64,000 bases of DNA from contig ML664174.1 of the NCBI GenBank assembly GCA_007570785.1, forward strand, positions 5,142,828-5,206,827. Reading direction: 5' to 3'. Positions 37,513 to 49,800 of this stretch are shown piece after piece; positions within the stretch are counted from its first letter, which is position 1; every line of letters starts with the position of its first letter. Under the pieces are notes generated by a model. That model did no database searches. It saw nothing but the letters and a program-made list of their open reading frames with translations, and was not told where the DNA came from. Both the position numbers and the translations under genes were made by a program. This DNA comes from Antilocapra americana. Taxonomy: Eukaryota > Chordata > Mammalia > Artiodactyla > Antilocapridae.

Positions 37513-38010
37513 AAAAGCAGAAACATTACTTTGCCAACAAAGGTCCATCTAGTCAAGGCTATGGTTTTTCCAGTGGCCATGTATGGATGTGAGAGTTGGA
37601 CGGTGAAGAAAGCTGAGCGTCAAAGAATTCATGCTTTTGAACTGTGGTGTTGGAGAAGACTCTCGAGAGTCCCTTGGACTGCAAGGAGATCCAACCAGTC
37701 CATCCTAAAGGAGATCAGTCCTGGGTGTTCATTGGAAGGACTGATGTTGAAGCTGAAACTCCAATACTTTGGCTACCTCATGCGAAGAGTTGAGTCACTG
37801 GAAAAGACCCTGATGCCGGGAAGGATTGGGTGCAGGAGGAGAAGGGGACGACAGAGGATGAGATGGTTGGATGGCATCACTGACTCAATGGCCATGGGTT
37901 TGGGTAAACTCCAGGAGTTGGTGATGGACAGGGAGGCCTGGTGTGCTGTGATTCATGGGGTCGCAAAGAGTCGGACACGACTGAGTGAGTGAACTGAACT
38001 GAATTGAACC
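37513..38010 (+). mobile_element. BovB LINE 3' end
   Basis: aaaagcagaaacattacttt to gtgaactgaactgaattgaa. Encodes the broken C-terminal part of the BovB polyprotein (open over 37531-37992). It is antisense to SLC39A9 and ends 190 bases from exon 3. Confidence 0.92.
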
Positions 38011-38200
38011 CAATAAACACTCTCTGTGCCACGTGTCACAACCCACTAGCTTCCTCAAATGAATAAAATGTTCACCAGAACCTAAGACAAGAGTTTTAAC
38101 ACTAAATGTGGCCACTGATACATACTGAATCATTCAATCATTTGTGATCACCTAAAATGCAAATTTTTTGCACTGCCCAGAAAACCCTGGGGCCACTTAC

Positions 38201-38398
38201 CGTCAGTAGAATGCACATGGGAGCTGCCAATCTGGTCCACCAACAACATGAAAACAAAGCCCAGTACGAGGGAAACGCCGATGTAGGCATGCAGCTGTGT
38301 GTGGTCATGGCTGTGCTCATGGTCATGGGCAACCGGTATTACTGCTGCTTTGTCTGATGCAATCACATTCTGTGTTTGACTCGCTTGGTGGTGCTTCC
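38201..38398 (-). CDS. SLC39A9: SLC39A9 coding exon 3 (His-rich loop and a membrane helix)
   Basis: Encodes the end of codon 69 through residue 134 and the first base of codon 135. It begins (G)KHHQAS after an acceptor ending ctctag and ends HVHSTD plus g before donor gtaagt. The histidine-rich loop HDHEHSHDH (about residues 93-101) is a typical cytosolic metal-binding loop of ZIP proteins. It is followed by [20 protein letters not shown], a membrane helix. Length 198 is a multiple of three and both ends are phase 1, so skipping would keep frame while removing this loop and helix. A sense-oriented (+) BovB tail ends 190 bases from the donor side, and an opposite-strand BovB lies 4.4 kb upstream in intron 2. 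Confidence 0.96.
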
Positions 38399-39965
38399 CT
38401 AGAGCAGAATGAACCATAAAGAGACAACATGTTTACTCCCTTAGAGCATCTTCATGTAGAGGCATCTGTTCTTTTGTACTTTTGAGCTCTACAGATTCTT
38501 GCAAAGACATTCACTTCCTATGTTGTAATCTAGCAAGTCATAAATTCCCTTAAAGTTCATGATGAAAAAATTCCCAAAGCTCTTCTGCTTTGGGCATGCA
38601 GAGTTTTTAACTGCCTATTATTCTCAAAATCTAGAAAGTGGAAGCAAATCACCAGGCAAGAAAGCAGTCATTTTCCCAAGGGATATCATCTTCCAATCCC
38701 ATAGAAAGATTTACTCTGATGAAAACAGGCAAATGAAGAACAGCAACAATGAAAATAATTATAATCAAATCCATCTAGTTTTATGCTTAGGTTGATATAA
38801 AAATTGCAAATAAAGAGCAAACTGAGTATAAAACGCTTTAGCTTTAAAAATTATCAGGGAGACAATTAGAAACCAAAAGGGCAGAGCAGTTTAAACAAGA
38901 CATTTTCTTCAGTCTCAATTCAATTCTAGAAATACGATTGTTGGGATACTCTGAATTACAGGAAATGACACCTGGCTAGGCAATATTAATACTACTAGTT
39001 TATACTCAAATATCTGACACTCAAAGCATGAACACTTCAAGAATTCTTATCTTTGCTGATTTTATAAATACAGGCCAAAATACTTAACATATTTATCATT
39101 TATAATTAGATTAAGCATTTAACCTTTGACTAAAGAAATCACAGAAGCCTGCTGTAATATTTTAAACTCTGCCTTAATTCTTTAAAAGTCATTACTGAGA
39201 AGCACAAATCATCTTAAGATAACAAGAGTACATTTTTCTAATTCTTTAAAGATTTTTTGTTTACACAGCTTTTTCCTTTAACCTTTTTAAAAAATGTAAA
39301 ATAGACATTACATAAAATTTACTTATCATTTTAACCATTTTTAATCATACGATTCTGTGGCTTTAAGTATACACATTGTTCTACAACCATCACCCATCTC
39401 CAGAACTTTTTCATCTTCCCAAAGTAATTTTTTAACCTTAAAAATTTTTTCCTAATAGTGATTTGTTTGCTTTTTTTCATTTATTTATTTTTAAACGTCT
39501 CAATCTTTTTTTTTTTTAAGCACACTTTACTGAGAGATAATTCACAAATGTAAAAACTCTAGTTAAACTACCACCAAGTTCAAGCTTTGCAACAATACTC
39601 AAAAATGTCAGAACAGTTCTCCTGTGCTCCCCTGGGGTCAATGTGCCAGTCCTGGTCCCAGGCCAGTGCTGAATGTGCTTTTTGTCCCCTGAGTTTTCCC
39701 TGTTCTAGGATTTCATATAAATGGAATCATGCAATATGTACTCTTTTGCATAAGGATTCTTCTGATCAGCAGCATATTTTGAGATTTATCTAAGCTTTGC
39801 ATGTATCGGCAGTTTGGTCCTCTTTTTTTGCTGAATAATGTCCCATTGTATGGACACATCACAACTTATTTACCCATTCAGCTATTGATGGACATTTAGG
39901 TAATTTCCAACACTGGTCCATTATAAAGCTGCTACCAGCATTCAGGTACAAGTATTTCTCTTTCT

Positions 39966-40250
39966 TAAAAAGTGTATTTGTATTACTTTCAGGCTGCGCT
40001 GGGCCTTCACTGCTACAAGTGGGCTTTCTCTAGGAGCCACAAGCAGGGCTTACTCCCCAGTTGTGGTACGTGGGCTTCTCTTGTTGTGGCTCAAGGTGCC
40101 TGGGCTTCAGTAGGTCTGGTGCATGGGCTCTAGAGCACGGGCTCAGTAGCTATGGCACACAGGCTCAGTTGCCCTGTGACATGTGGGATCCTCCCAGACC
40201 AGGGATCAAACCCTGGTGGACTCTTAACCACTGGACCACCAGAGAAGTCC
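39966..40250 (-). mobile_element. CHR-type SINE, antisense, nested in L1M
   Basis: From gctgcgctgggccttcactg to ggaccaccagagaagtcc. The L1 sequence on each side carries aggtacaagtatttctc and aggtataaatctttctg, an eroded target-site duplication. Confidence 0.82.
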
Positions 40251-40346
40251 AGGTATAAATCTTTCTGTGGGTGCAAATTTTCTTTTCCCTTGGGCAAATA
40301 TCCAGGATCAGAACTTTTGGGTATATGTATGTTTATAAAAGAAAAT

Positions 40347-40565
40347 GGGTTTCCCAGGTGGTGCTAGTGGTAAAGAGCCCGCCTGCCAATGCAGGAGACA
40401 TTAGAGACACGAGTTTGATCCCTGGGTCGGAAAGATCCCCTGGACGAGGAAATGGTGGCCCACTCCAGTATTCTTTCCTGGAAAATTCCATAGACAGAGG
40501 AGCCTGGAGGGCTACAGTCCATAGGGTCACAAAGAGTTGGACACGACTGAAGTGACTTAACATAA
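40347..40565 (+). mobile_element. Bov-tA SINE nested in L1M
   Basis: gggtttcccaggtggtgcta to ggacacgactgaagtgactt, full length. Confidence 0.88.
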
Positions 40566-41899
40566 CAACATAAGATAAAACTCTGAAATTGTTTTCCAAA
40601 GTGGTTGTACCATTTTACATATCCAACAGCAATGTCTGAAAGTACTAGTTGCTCCATACCACTGACCACATTTGATACTATGAGATTTTAAATTTTTAAC
40701 CATTTTTACATAGGTGATTATGTCATCTGCAAATCCTACTTCTTGACAATCTTTATGCCTTATCTTTTTGTTTCTGGCCTTATGGAAGACTAGCATCTGG
40801 CTAGGACTCCAAGAACAATGTTAAGTACAAGCGGTTGAGAGGAGACAGCCTTGTTTTGTTCCCAGTGTTATGCATCTTATTTGTTGTTGTTGCTATCTGA
40901 CTCTTTGCGACCCCAATAATACTTAGCTTTACAATGGTTACAATGCAAAAAAATTTCTTTATTTCTTTCTCTGTCTTTGTCCCTCCCTGTGCTCCTCTTA
41001 AATGCCAGCCACAAGTCCAACTTACTAAATTTATCCCAAGATCCACTGAGTTCCTACATTCAGTTTGGAAGCACTGCTGAAGGTAAAGAGAGATTTTCGG
41101 AGGAAGAAATGGATGATTTTGGAATAAGAGGCACTGCCTGTAAATTAGAAGCCTACACTGCAATGATCCATTAAAGAGAATCAAACTCTAGACAGTCTAG
41201 GAGGAAAAGCTGGGCAGACAGAGTGTGCCCACGCTGTTATTCACGCAAGCAAAATTACTGTTAGCAATATGGATTTTAAGCTAGAGAACTGTCTGAAAGC
41301 TCAGAGATGAAATGAAAGTTTATGAGAGAAGCAGTCTAAGAATTTTGATTGGTAGTGTTGGACAGTTAAAATGTGGCCTCATGGTAACACAAGGGTATTT
41401 GGTTTGTGAAAAATCAATGATCTTTTATACAGTGCCAAATAATTAGCATGGCCTTGAGAATGAAAAATAAATAAACGAAGTAAAACACTTGACTTTCTCT
41501 AAAGACAAGGCAATTTTCGGTATGCTTCCATTTTAATATACAAAACCAATTCTTTACATTTATAAATGTAAAGAAACTACACGTGAAGTAAGTCATAGAA
41601 TTCTGGTACCTACAATTTTCAATACTACTTAGAAAGATGCTATTGGAAAGGATTTGAATGATTATCTTTTTACAAGGTACCCACTAAATATTTAACAAAA
41701 TGAGTTCCCATCTCTGTCTTTGTGTAGTCTCTGCCCAATTCATGAATCCATGGGCTTTCCATGCTGCTTCTCCTGGATAACACCCTGTCTTTCAAGACTC
41801 AGCTTGTAAGTTCCTTCCTCCTTAACATTTTCTATGTCCTCTTCTCCTCACGCATATCCAGCACACTGGCGTGTGTCAACCGTAAGTTTTATATCACTA

Positions 41900-42122
41900 T
41901 ACTACAATTGAGACAGCAGCAAACTACAGGACAAGGGTTCATGTCTAGTTTTGTAAATAAAATTTGCACTGGAATGCAGCCATGCTCATTTGTTCACAGA
42001 CTGTCTATAGCTGCTTTCATGCTATGACAGCAAAGCTGAGTAACTGAAACAGAAACCATATGGCCCACAAAGCCTAAAATATTTACTATTTGGCCCTTTT
42101 AGAAAAAGTTTGCCAACCCCTG
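41900..42122 (-). mobile_element. hAT-Charlie-type DNA transposon, copy 2 (inverted to copy 1)
   Basis: tttgtaaataaaatttgcac, then gcccacaaagcctaaaatat and the end agaaaaagtttgccaacccc. Same family as 30611-30890 but in the opposite orientation, in SLC39A9 intron 2. Confidence 0.75.
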
Positions 42123-42159
42123 CTGTCACTGACCGTTAATTTATTCATTTTCCATCAGC

Positions 42160-42255
42160 TGTGAATTCTTGAAGGCAGAAGCTATATTGTAGATCTATGA
42201 ACTCTAACAATCAATATAAGGTCATAAATTGAGTATATACTCAACAAATAGCTTT
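42160..42255 (+). mobile_element. L2 3' end, diverged
   Basis: gaattcttgaaggcagaagc, then atatactcaacaaatagc. Confidence 0.4.
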
Positions 42256-42403
42256 CGAAGGCAAAAAAAATGGCCTTCACACTTCTGTAATTTTTTAATG
42301 TGACAATTCATTTCAAAAGTTATGCAATTAATTCCTACCAATGCAAAAAAGATTTTTAAAAATGCAAATAAAATACAATCTTTTAGTCTTATGTTTTAAG
42401 AAT

Positions 42404-42606
42404 GGCTTCCTGGTGGCTCAGATGGTAAAGAATCTGCCTGAAATGCAGGAGTCCAGGTTTGATCCCTGGGTTGCCCCTGGAGAAGGAAAGGGCTACCCAC
42501 TCCAGTATTCTTGCCTGAAAATTCCACGGACAGAGAAGTCTGGTGGGGGACATACAGCCCATGGGGTCGCAAAGAGTCAGATGTGATTGAGAAACTTTCA
42601 CTTTCA
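42404..42606 (+). mobile_element. Bov-tA SINE
   Basis: ggcttcctggtggctcagat to gattgagaaactttcacttt, full length. Confidence 0.9.
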
Positions 42607-42819
42607 AGATAATTATGCACATGCTTCTTTATAAGGTTATGCTTAAGTGAGCTTAGGTACAAAGGTGGGTTAACACCTCATTAAATAGTCATACTATTAT
42701 TTGCGAACAGTTGCATAATAATTTTTAAAAGCAAATACTTTTGGGGTGTCCATAGCTCCGAACTAAATGTCAAGCCTAATTACAACTTTCAAAGGATGAC
42801 CAGCATTATTTCCCTTCAC

Positions 42820-43236
42820 TGTTGTTGTTTAGGCGCTAAGTCATGTCTGACTCTTTGCAACCCTTGGACTGCGACATGCCAGGCTTCCCTGTCCTCACTG
42901 TCTCCTGGAGTTTGTTAAAGTTCATGTGCATTGAGTCAGTGATGCCATCTAAACAACTCATCTTCTGCCGCCCTCTTCTCCTTTTGCCTTCAGTCTTTCC
43001 CATCATCAGGGTCTTTTCCAATAAGTCAGTTCTTCGCATCAGGTGGCCAAAGTACTGGAGCTTCAACTTTAGTTATCAATTTTTCCAATGAATATTCAGG
43101 GTTGGTCTCCTTTAGGCCTGACTGGTTTGCTCTCCTTGCAGTTGGACTGCAAGGAGACTCTCGAGAGTCTTCTCCAGCACAATTCAAAAGCATCAATTCT
43201 TCGGCACTCAGCCTTGTTTATGGTCCGACTTTCAAA
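42820..43236 (-). mobile_element. BovB LINE 3' end, antisense (sense to SLC39A9)
   Basis: tgttgttgtttaggcgctaa to ggcactcagccttgtttatg. Overlaps in element content with the plus-strand copy at 37513-38010, giving an inverted pair around exon 3. Confidence 0.9.
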
Positions 43237-44014
43237 TCCCTTCATAATAAGGTACACCTGTATCAGAATTTTTCAATTTAGATGTGTATAAGAACCTTCT
43301 GTAGCTTATCCTAACAACACTTTCTTTATTTAAATCATTTTGGAACTCTTGGCATAGCCTTCAGAATCAAGTTTATGAGTCACAATAAAACTCCTACTTT
43401 CTAACATACCAGCTTCTGATCTAAAATAATACCAAATAAATGGGTCACCTATGTTATTAAACAGATTGGCATTGAATAAACTGTATTTCTTCAAACCTAA
43501 ACTGCTTTCAAGGAAAACTCTGCTGCCACTGATGATTTTCATTTCATACTCTGGAGGTAAATTAAAGAGTTCTAACATTTTTTGAGCATTCACTGATATA
43601 AGTATATAATTTCCTGACGTTACCACTTTGAAAGAGTTAATATTTAATTTTATGTATAAATAAAACTGTGGTAAATAAATGTCAAGAACATTATTGTATA
43701 TATATAATAACTTGAAATAAGTGTGCTGTTGATTGAAGCTTTCCATACAAGATCTGAATACTTATAATTAAGTGGAATTTAATTTTATATATAAAAACAT
43801 TAAAATATTTACTGGATTATATACAATGAATGGTAGGCATTATTGGTTTTATTTGCAAGTATTAGCCAAAACAAAACAAAAAAGCTTTTTAAAGTGAGAG
43901 ATAATCCCATGACTTGTTAGTACTGTTAACAGTTTAGTAATGGGATCTGGATATTCAGTATTAACACATCCACCCTTCCTCTTCTACTGGAGGACATGAA
44001 ATTCAACTATTTAC
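43237..44014. other. SLC39A9 intron 2, AT-rich unassigned stretch
   Basis: Contains a 138-codon open frame on the minus strand (43330-43746) that starts at ATG. It has no recognisable domain and biased, AT-driven composition. Not called as a gene. Confidence 0.4.
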
Positions 44015-44551
44015 TATTTAAAATAGCCAAGATATGGAAACAGCATAAATGCCCACTGACAGATGACTAGATAAAAAAGATATAGTGTATATATACAATG
44101 GAATACTACTCAGCCATAAAAAAGAGTGAAATAATGCCATTTGCAGCAAGATGGGTGGACCTAGAGACTACACTAAGTGAAGTGAATCAGAAAGAGAAAG
44201 ACAAATACCATATGACATCATTTACATGTGGAATTTAAAATATGACACAAACGAATTTATCTATGAAACAGAAACAGACACACACAGAGAAGACTTCTCA
44301 CTGCCAAGAGGTAGAGGGGTCGGGGAGGGATGGATTGGGAGTTTGGGATTATTAGATGCAAACTATTATAGAATGGAGAAACAACAAGGGCCTAATGTAT
44401 AGCACAGGGAACTATACAGTCAATATACTGTAATAAACCATAATGGAAAAGAATATGAAAAATAATATACATATGTATAACTGAGTCTCTTTACTGTAGA
44501 GGAGAAATCAACACCTCATTCTAAGTCAACTCTACTAAAATAAAAAAATTT
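44015..44551 (+). mobile_element. Ruminant L1 3' end
   Basis: aaatagccaagatatggaaa, then caatggaatactactcagcc, gggaactatacagtcaatat and a poly-A-like tail. A 5'-truncated, relatively recent L1. Confidence 0.85.
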
Positions 44552-45178
44552 AACACCCAGCTATTTAATGAAAATTTGTGTACTTATGTTACTGATCCTT
44601 GAAAAAACTTTCAGGTTGTTACTGCTGTGTCTATTTCATTCAGGGCACTGGCTGGTAATGAATTAACTGAGACATGTTCCATGTCACATTCCCCACTGCA
44701 AAGTATATAAACCCAGTATTATCATTGGATATTGCTCATCAGACATATATTTCTCATGCCACTAACAGAGTGTTCAGCAAATCATGATGGACTTAATTCT
44801 TTCCCTAGATATTCATACAGGAATGCTTCCAATAAGTTCCACCAGTATGGTATATAGCCTTCCTATGTTATGGACACATATGTTAAATTATTGATAAATA
44901 TAATAGGATCAATTTACTCTTGAAGACATTCACTAGAACTCCTTCAGATTAACATTTACAAAGGACAAAGCATTCTAAGAATCAAACCTTCAGGTAATCT
45001 GTTTCTTTTGGGGGAACGGTGACCCCCCAGCTTTGATGTTTTTATTTTTGGCCTTTATTGATTGTTTTAAATTTCTTACCTTCTACTTATATCTTATAAC
45101 CTTTACAGATTTTTATTATTATTTTTTTCTCGGCAAAGACAGACAGTTCTTCACACTTGACGTATTTTCAGTAATAGT
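44552..45178. other. SLC39A9 intron 2, unassigned
   Basis: No repeat or gene recognised. Confidence 0.4.
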
Positions 45179-45386
45179 CAAAGTATTAGTTGCTCAGTGG
45201 CGTCTGGCTCTTTGCAACCCTATAGACTGTAGCCTGCCAGGCTCTTCTGTCCAAGGAATTCTTCAGGCAAGAATACTGGAGAGGGTAGTCATTTCCTTCT
45301 CCAGGGACTCTTCCGACCCAGGGAATGAATCTGGGTCTCCTGCACTGCAGGCAGATTCTTTATGGTCTGAGCCACCAGGGAAGCCC
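45179..45386 (-). mobile_element. Bov-tA SINE, antisense
   Basis: aaagtattagttgctcagtg to gagccaccagggaagcccaa. Confidence 0.9.
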
Positions 45387-45498
45387 AACAGGGTAGAGTA
45401 GCTCTTACTTACTATCTGTTTATCATGTAAAAGAGAAAACTGACCATAGTCAAATGTATAAAACTAATGTTTTTAAGGAATGTTAATGAATCTTTTAA

Positions 45499-45640
45499 GT
45501 TCCTTGGGCAAATTATTTAACCTCTCGGGGGCTCAAAAGTCTCATTTATAAAACAGTATCCACCTTAGAGGGTTGTTGTGATGATCAGGCAATAAACTCA
45601 CACAATACCTGGTATCGTGGTTAAGTGCTCCCTCAATGTT
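45499..45640 (+). mobile_element. MIR SINE
   Basis: gttccttgggcaaattattt, then cttagagggttgttgtgatg and a tail near ggttaagtgctccctcaatg. Confidence 0.7.
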
Positions 45641-46247
45641 CAGGAACATAGTAGTATAGTAAATGGAATTAATTCAGGAGATTTACATGAACATGTGAAG
45701 CATCTGGTGTGAATATCTGGTCAGATACAGTAGTGAACAATAAAACAATTTCAGAATACTGAAAGTAAAGTATTACAAGAGTCTTAACTCCATTTTTATT
45801 AATGGATGACAGGATAAATGTTAATATAATAGCAGATTTAACTCTCTACTTTAAAAGAATTTTGGTGGTTTCAAACATTAGCACCATAGTAAACAAGTAC
45901 TGCAGCACTCAATAAACTATGCCCTTAAAACTCCTGTTCTACAGAAAGACTGTTTCCTCACATGGACACAGATAATCATCTAAGTCCAGTGATTTTAGAG
46001 TAATAATTGTAGAAAAGTATGTAAGAAGTTCCTTTTCACATTAATTTGTATTTAATACTGATTATTAAAGTGTCAGAGTACTTAGTTAACATGGTATACC
46101 GAGCTCTTGAAAAAATACCTGCTAATTATCATAATTATAAGGTCCACAGAAGAACTAAACCACAGGCTGTAGTCACCTGTACACAAATTCCTTTCTTAAA
46201 GTCTGGAGAAAAGTTGGTTTGAACTACAATAACGGAAGAGCAGAAGG

Positions 46248-46400
46248 GACTTCCCTGGTGGTCCAGTGGCTAAGACTCTACACTCCCAATGCAGGGGGCC
46301 CAGGTTTGATGGAACAAGATCCCACACACTGCAACAAAGATCCCTCATGCTACAACGAAGACTCAACACAGTCAAATCAATCAAAACACACAGACACACA
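46248..46400 (+). mobile_element. CHR-type SINE
   Basis: gggacttccctggtggtcca, then caatgcagggggcccaggtt, ending in an A/C-rich tail. Confidence 0.85.
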
Positions 46401-46870
46401 TAGAGACACCACTACCCATCTATTTGGGTGATTAAAATACAAAAACTAAAACAAAAGAGACAACAAAAATGCTTGGAAGGGAGTCAACTGGAACTCTCAC
46501 ACATTACTGGGTATGGGTGTTAGTCACTCAGTCGTGTCCAACTCTTTGTGACCCCATGGACTGTAGCCTAACAGGCTCCTCTGTCCATGGACTTCTCCAG
46601 GCAAGAATACTGGAGCAGGTATAAACCACTAATACCCCAAATAACAGGATGACTTCTCAGCTGCATTAAGCTAACTAAAAGAAGCCAGACCCAAAGACTA
46701 TAAGGCTGCATATATACGACATTGAGAAAAGACAAAACTATAGAGACAGAGGAGATCAGAGGTTGCTCAAGACTGGGAGTGGAAGAAAAGTTTGATTACA
46801 AAGGAGATGAGGGGGATGGAACTGTTCTGTATTTTGACCTTATGCATTTGACGAAGCATAGTCATTCATG
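46401..46870 (+). mobile_element. L1-like fragment split by a Bov-A
   Basis: L1/HAL1-type sequence (gtcaactggaactctcacac on the left, gactgggagtggaagaaaag on the right). A partial antisense Bov-A is inserted at 46515-46618. Confidence 0.5.
46515..46618 (-). mobile_element. Bov-A fragment, antisense
   Basis: tgttagtcactcagtcgtgt to caagaatactggagcagg. Lacks the tRNA head. Confidence 0.85.
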
Positions 46871-46883
46871 ACAAAGAGTGAAT

Positions 46884-49800
46884 GCTGCTGTTCAGTCGCT
46901 CAGTCCTGTCCAGCTGTTTGCAGCCCCACAGACTGTAGCACACCAGGCTTCCCTGTCCTTCCAACCTCTTGGAGTTTGCTCACTCATATCCACTGAGTCG
47001 GTGATGCCATCCAACTATCGTATTCTCTGTTGCCACCTTCTCCTCCTGGCTTCAATCTTTCCCAGCATCAGGGTCTTTTCCAATGGGTCAGTTCTTCATA
47101 TCAGGTGGCTAAAATACTGGAGCTTCAGCTTCAGCATCGGTCCTTCTGATGAATATTCAGGGTTGATTTCCTTTATTGACTGGTTTGATCTCCTTGCTGT
47201 CCAAGGGACCTCTCAAAAGTCTTCTCCAGCACCACAGTTTGAAAGCATCAATTTTTTGGCACTCAGCTTTCTTTATGGTCCAACTCTCACAACCATAGAT
47301 GACTACTGGAAAAACCACAGCTCTGACTATGGTTTGATGCAGTTTGAACATTCTTTGGCATTGCCTTTCTTTGGGACTGGAATAAAAACTGACCTTTTCC
47401 AGTCCTGTGGCCTCTGTTGAGTTTTCCAAATTTGCTGGCATATTGAGTGCTGCACTTTAATGGCATCATCTTTTAGGACTTGAAATAGCTCAGCTGGAAT
47501 TCCATCACCTCCACTATCTTTGTTTGTAGTAATGCTTCCTGGACCTTTGTCGGTTAAGTGATGTCTCTCCTTTTTAACATGCTGTCTAGGTTTGTCATAG
47601 CTTTCCTTCTAAGAAGCAAGCATCTTCTAATTTCATGGCTGCAGTCACCATCCACAGTGATTTTGGAGCCCAAAAAGATAAAGTCTGTCACTGTTTCCAA
47701 TTTTTCCTTATCTATTTTCCACGAAGTGATGGGATCAAATGCCATAATCTTCACCTTTTGAATGTTGAGTTTTAAGCCAGTTTTTTCACTCTCCTCTTTC
47801 TCCTGCATCAAGAGGCTCTTTGTTCCTCTTTGATTTCTGCCATTAGGGTGGTGTCATCTGTATATCTAAGGTTATTGGTATTTCTCCCAGAAATCTTGAT
47901 TCCAGCTTATGCTTCATCCAGCCCAGCGTTTCTCATGATGTACTCTGCATGTAAGTTAAACAAGAAGGGTGACAATATACAGTCTTGATGTACTTCTTTC
48001 CCAATTTGGAACCAGTTGTTTCATGTCTGGTTCTGTTACTTCTTGACCTGCATACAGATTTCTCAGGAGGCAGGTAAGGTAGTCTGGTATTCCCATCTCT
48101 TTAAGAATTCTCCAGTTTGTTATGATCCACACAGTCAAAGGCTTTAGTGTAGTCAATGAAGCAGAAGTATATGTTTTACTGGAATTCCTTTGCTTTTTCT
48201 ATGATCCAACAGATGTTGGCAATTTGATCTCTGGTTCCTCTGCCTTTTCTAAATTTAACTTATACATTGGAAGTTCTCAATTCAAGTACTTCTGAAGCCT
48301 AGCTTGAAGGATTTTGAGCATAACCTTGCTAGCATGTGAAATGAACACAATTTTGATGTAGTTTGAACATTCTTTGGCATTGCCTTTCTTTGGGACTGGA
48401 ATAAAAACTGACCTTTTCCAGTCCTGTGGCCTCTGTGGAGTTTTCCAAATTTGCTGGCATATTGAGTGCTGCACTTTAATGGCATCATCTTTTAGGACTT
48501 GAAATAGCTCAGCTGGAAATCCACCACCTCCACTATCTTTGTTTGCAGTAATGCTTCCTGAAGCCCACTTGACTTCACACTCCAGGATGTCTGGCTCTAG
48601 CTGAGTAATCACACCATCATGGTTATCCAGATTATTAAAACCTTTTATAAAGTTCTTCTGTGTATTCTTGGCACTTCTTCTTAATATCTTTTGCTTCTGT
48701 TAGGTCCATACCGTTTCTGTCCTTTATTGTGCCCATCTCTGCATGAAATGTTTCCTTGTATCTCTAATTTTCTTGAATAGATGTCTAGTCTTTTCCATTA
48801 TATTGTTTTCTTCTATGTCTTTACATTGTTCACTTATGAAGGCTTTCTTATCTTTCCATGTTATTCTTTGGAACTCTGCATTTAGATGGGTTTATGCTTT
48901 CCTTTTCTCCTTTGCCTTTTGCTTCTCTTCTTTTGTCAGCTATTTGTAAGGCCTACTCAGATAACCATTTTGCCTTTCTTTTTCTTGAGGATGGTTTTGA
49001 TCACTGCCTTCTGTACAATGTCATGAACCTCTGTCCACAGTTCTTCAGGCACTCTGTCTTAACAGATTTAATCCCTTGAGTCTATTTGTCACTTCCATTG
49101 TATAATCGTAAGGGATTTGATTTAGATCATACCTGAATGGCTTAGTGGTTTTCCCTACATTCTTCAAGTCTGAATTTTGCAGGAAGAAACTAATGATCTG
49201 AGCCATAGTCAGCTCCAGGCCTTCTTTTTGCTGACTATATAGAGTTTCTCCATCTCTGGCTGCAAAGAATATAATAAATCTGATTTCGGTTTTGACCATC
49301 TGGTGATGTCTATGTGTAGAGTTGTCTCTTGTGTTGTTGGAAGAGGGTGTTTTGCTATGATCAGTGCATTCTCTTGGCAAAACTCTGTTAGCCTTTGCCC
49401 TGCTTCATTTTATACTCCAAGGCCAAACTTGTCTGTTACTCCAGGTATCTCTTGACTCCTTACTTTTGCATTCCAGTCCCCTATGACGAAAAGGACATCT
49501 TTTTAATGCTAGTTCTAGAAAGTCTTGTATGTCTTCATAGAACCGGTCACCTTCAGCTTCTACATCATTAGTGGCTGGGGCATAGATTTGGATTACTGTG
49601 ATACTGACTGGTTTATCTTGGAAACGAACTGAGTTCATTCTATCATTTTTGAGATTGCACTCAAGTACTGCATTTTGGACTCTTTTTGTTGACTATCAGG
49701 GCTATTCCATTTCTTCTAAGGGGTTCTTGCCCACAGTAGTAGATAAAATGGTTGTCTGAATTAAATTTGCCCATTCCTGTATATTTTAGTTCACTGATTA

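Larger units (their letters stand above)
39265..40870 (-). mobile_element. L1M, antisense, with two nested SINEs
   Basis: L1 3' UTR (ctacaaccatcacccatctc) through tcatataaatggaatcatgc and ctattgatggacatttaggt, resuming at about 40251 and again at about 40575 (gttttccaaagtggttgtac). It continues into the L1 ORF2 complement (tctggctaggactccaagaa). A CHR SINE and a Bov-tA are inserted. Confidence 0.7.

Noticed and set aside
37531..37992. A 153-codon plus-strand open frame
   Set aside because: It is the C-terminal remnant of the BovB polyprotein. It lacks the endonuclease and polymerase, so it is annotated as a transposon.
43330..43746. A 138-codon minus-strand open frame in SLC39A9 intron 2
   Set aside because: No recognisable domain or homology. 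AT-rich composition explains its amino-acid bias. No splice or promoter evidence.
46878..47420. A 180-codon plus-strand open frame
   Set aside because: It is the antisense shadow of a BovB 3' end, not a gene. Similar shadows recur wherever BovB occurs.
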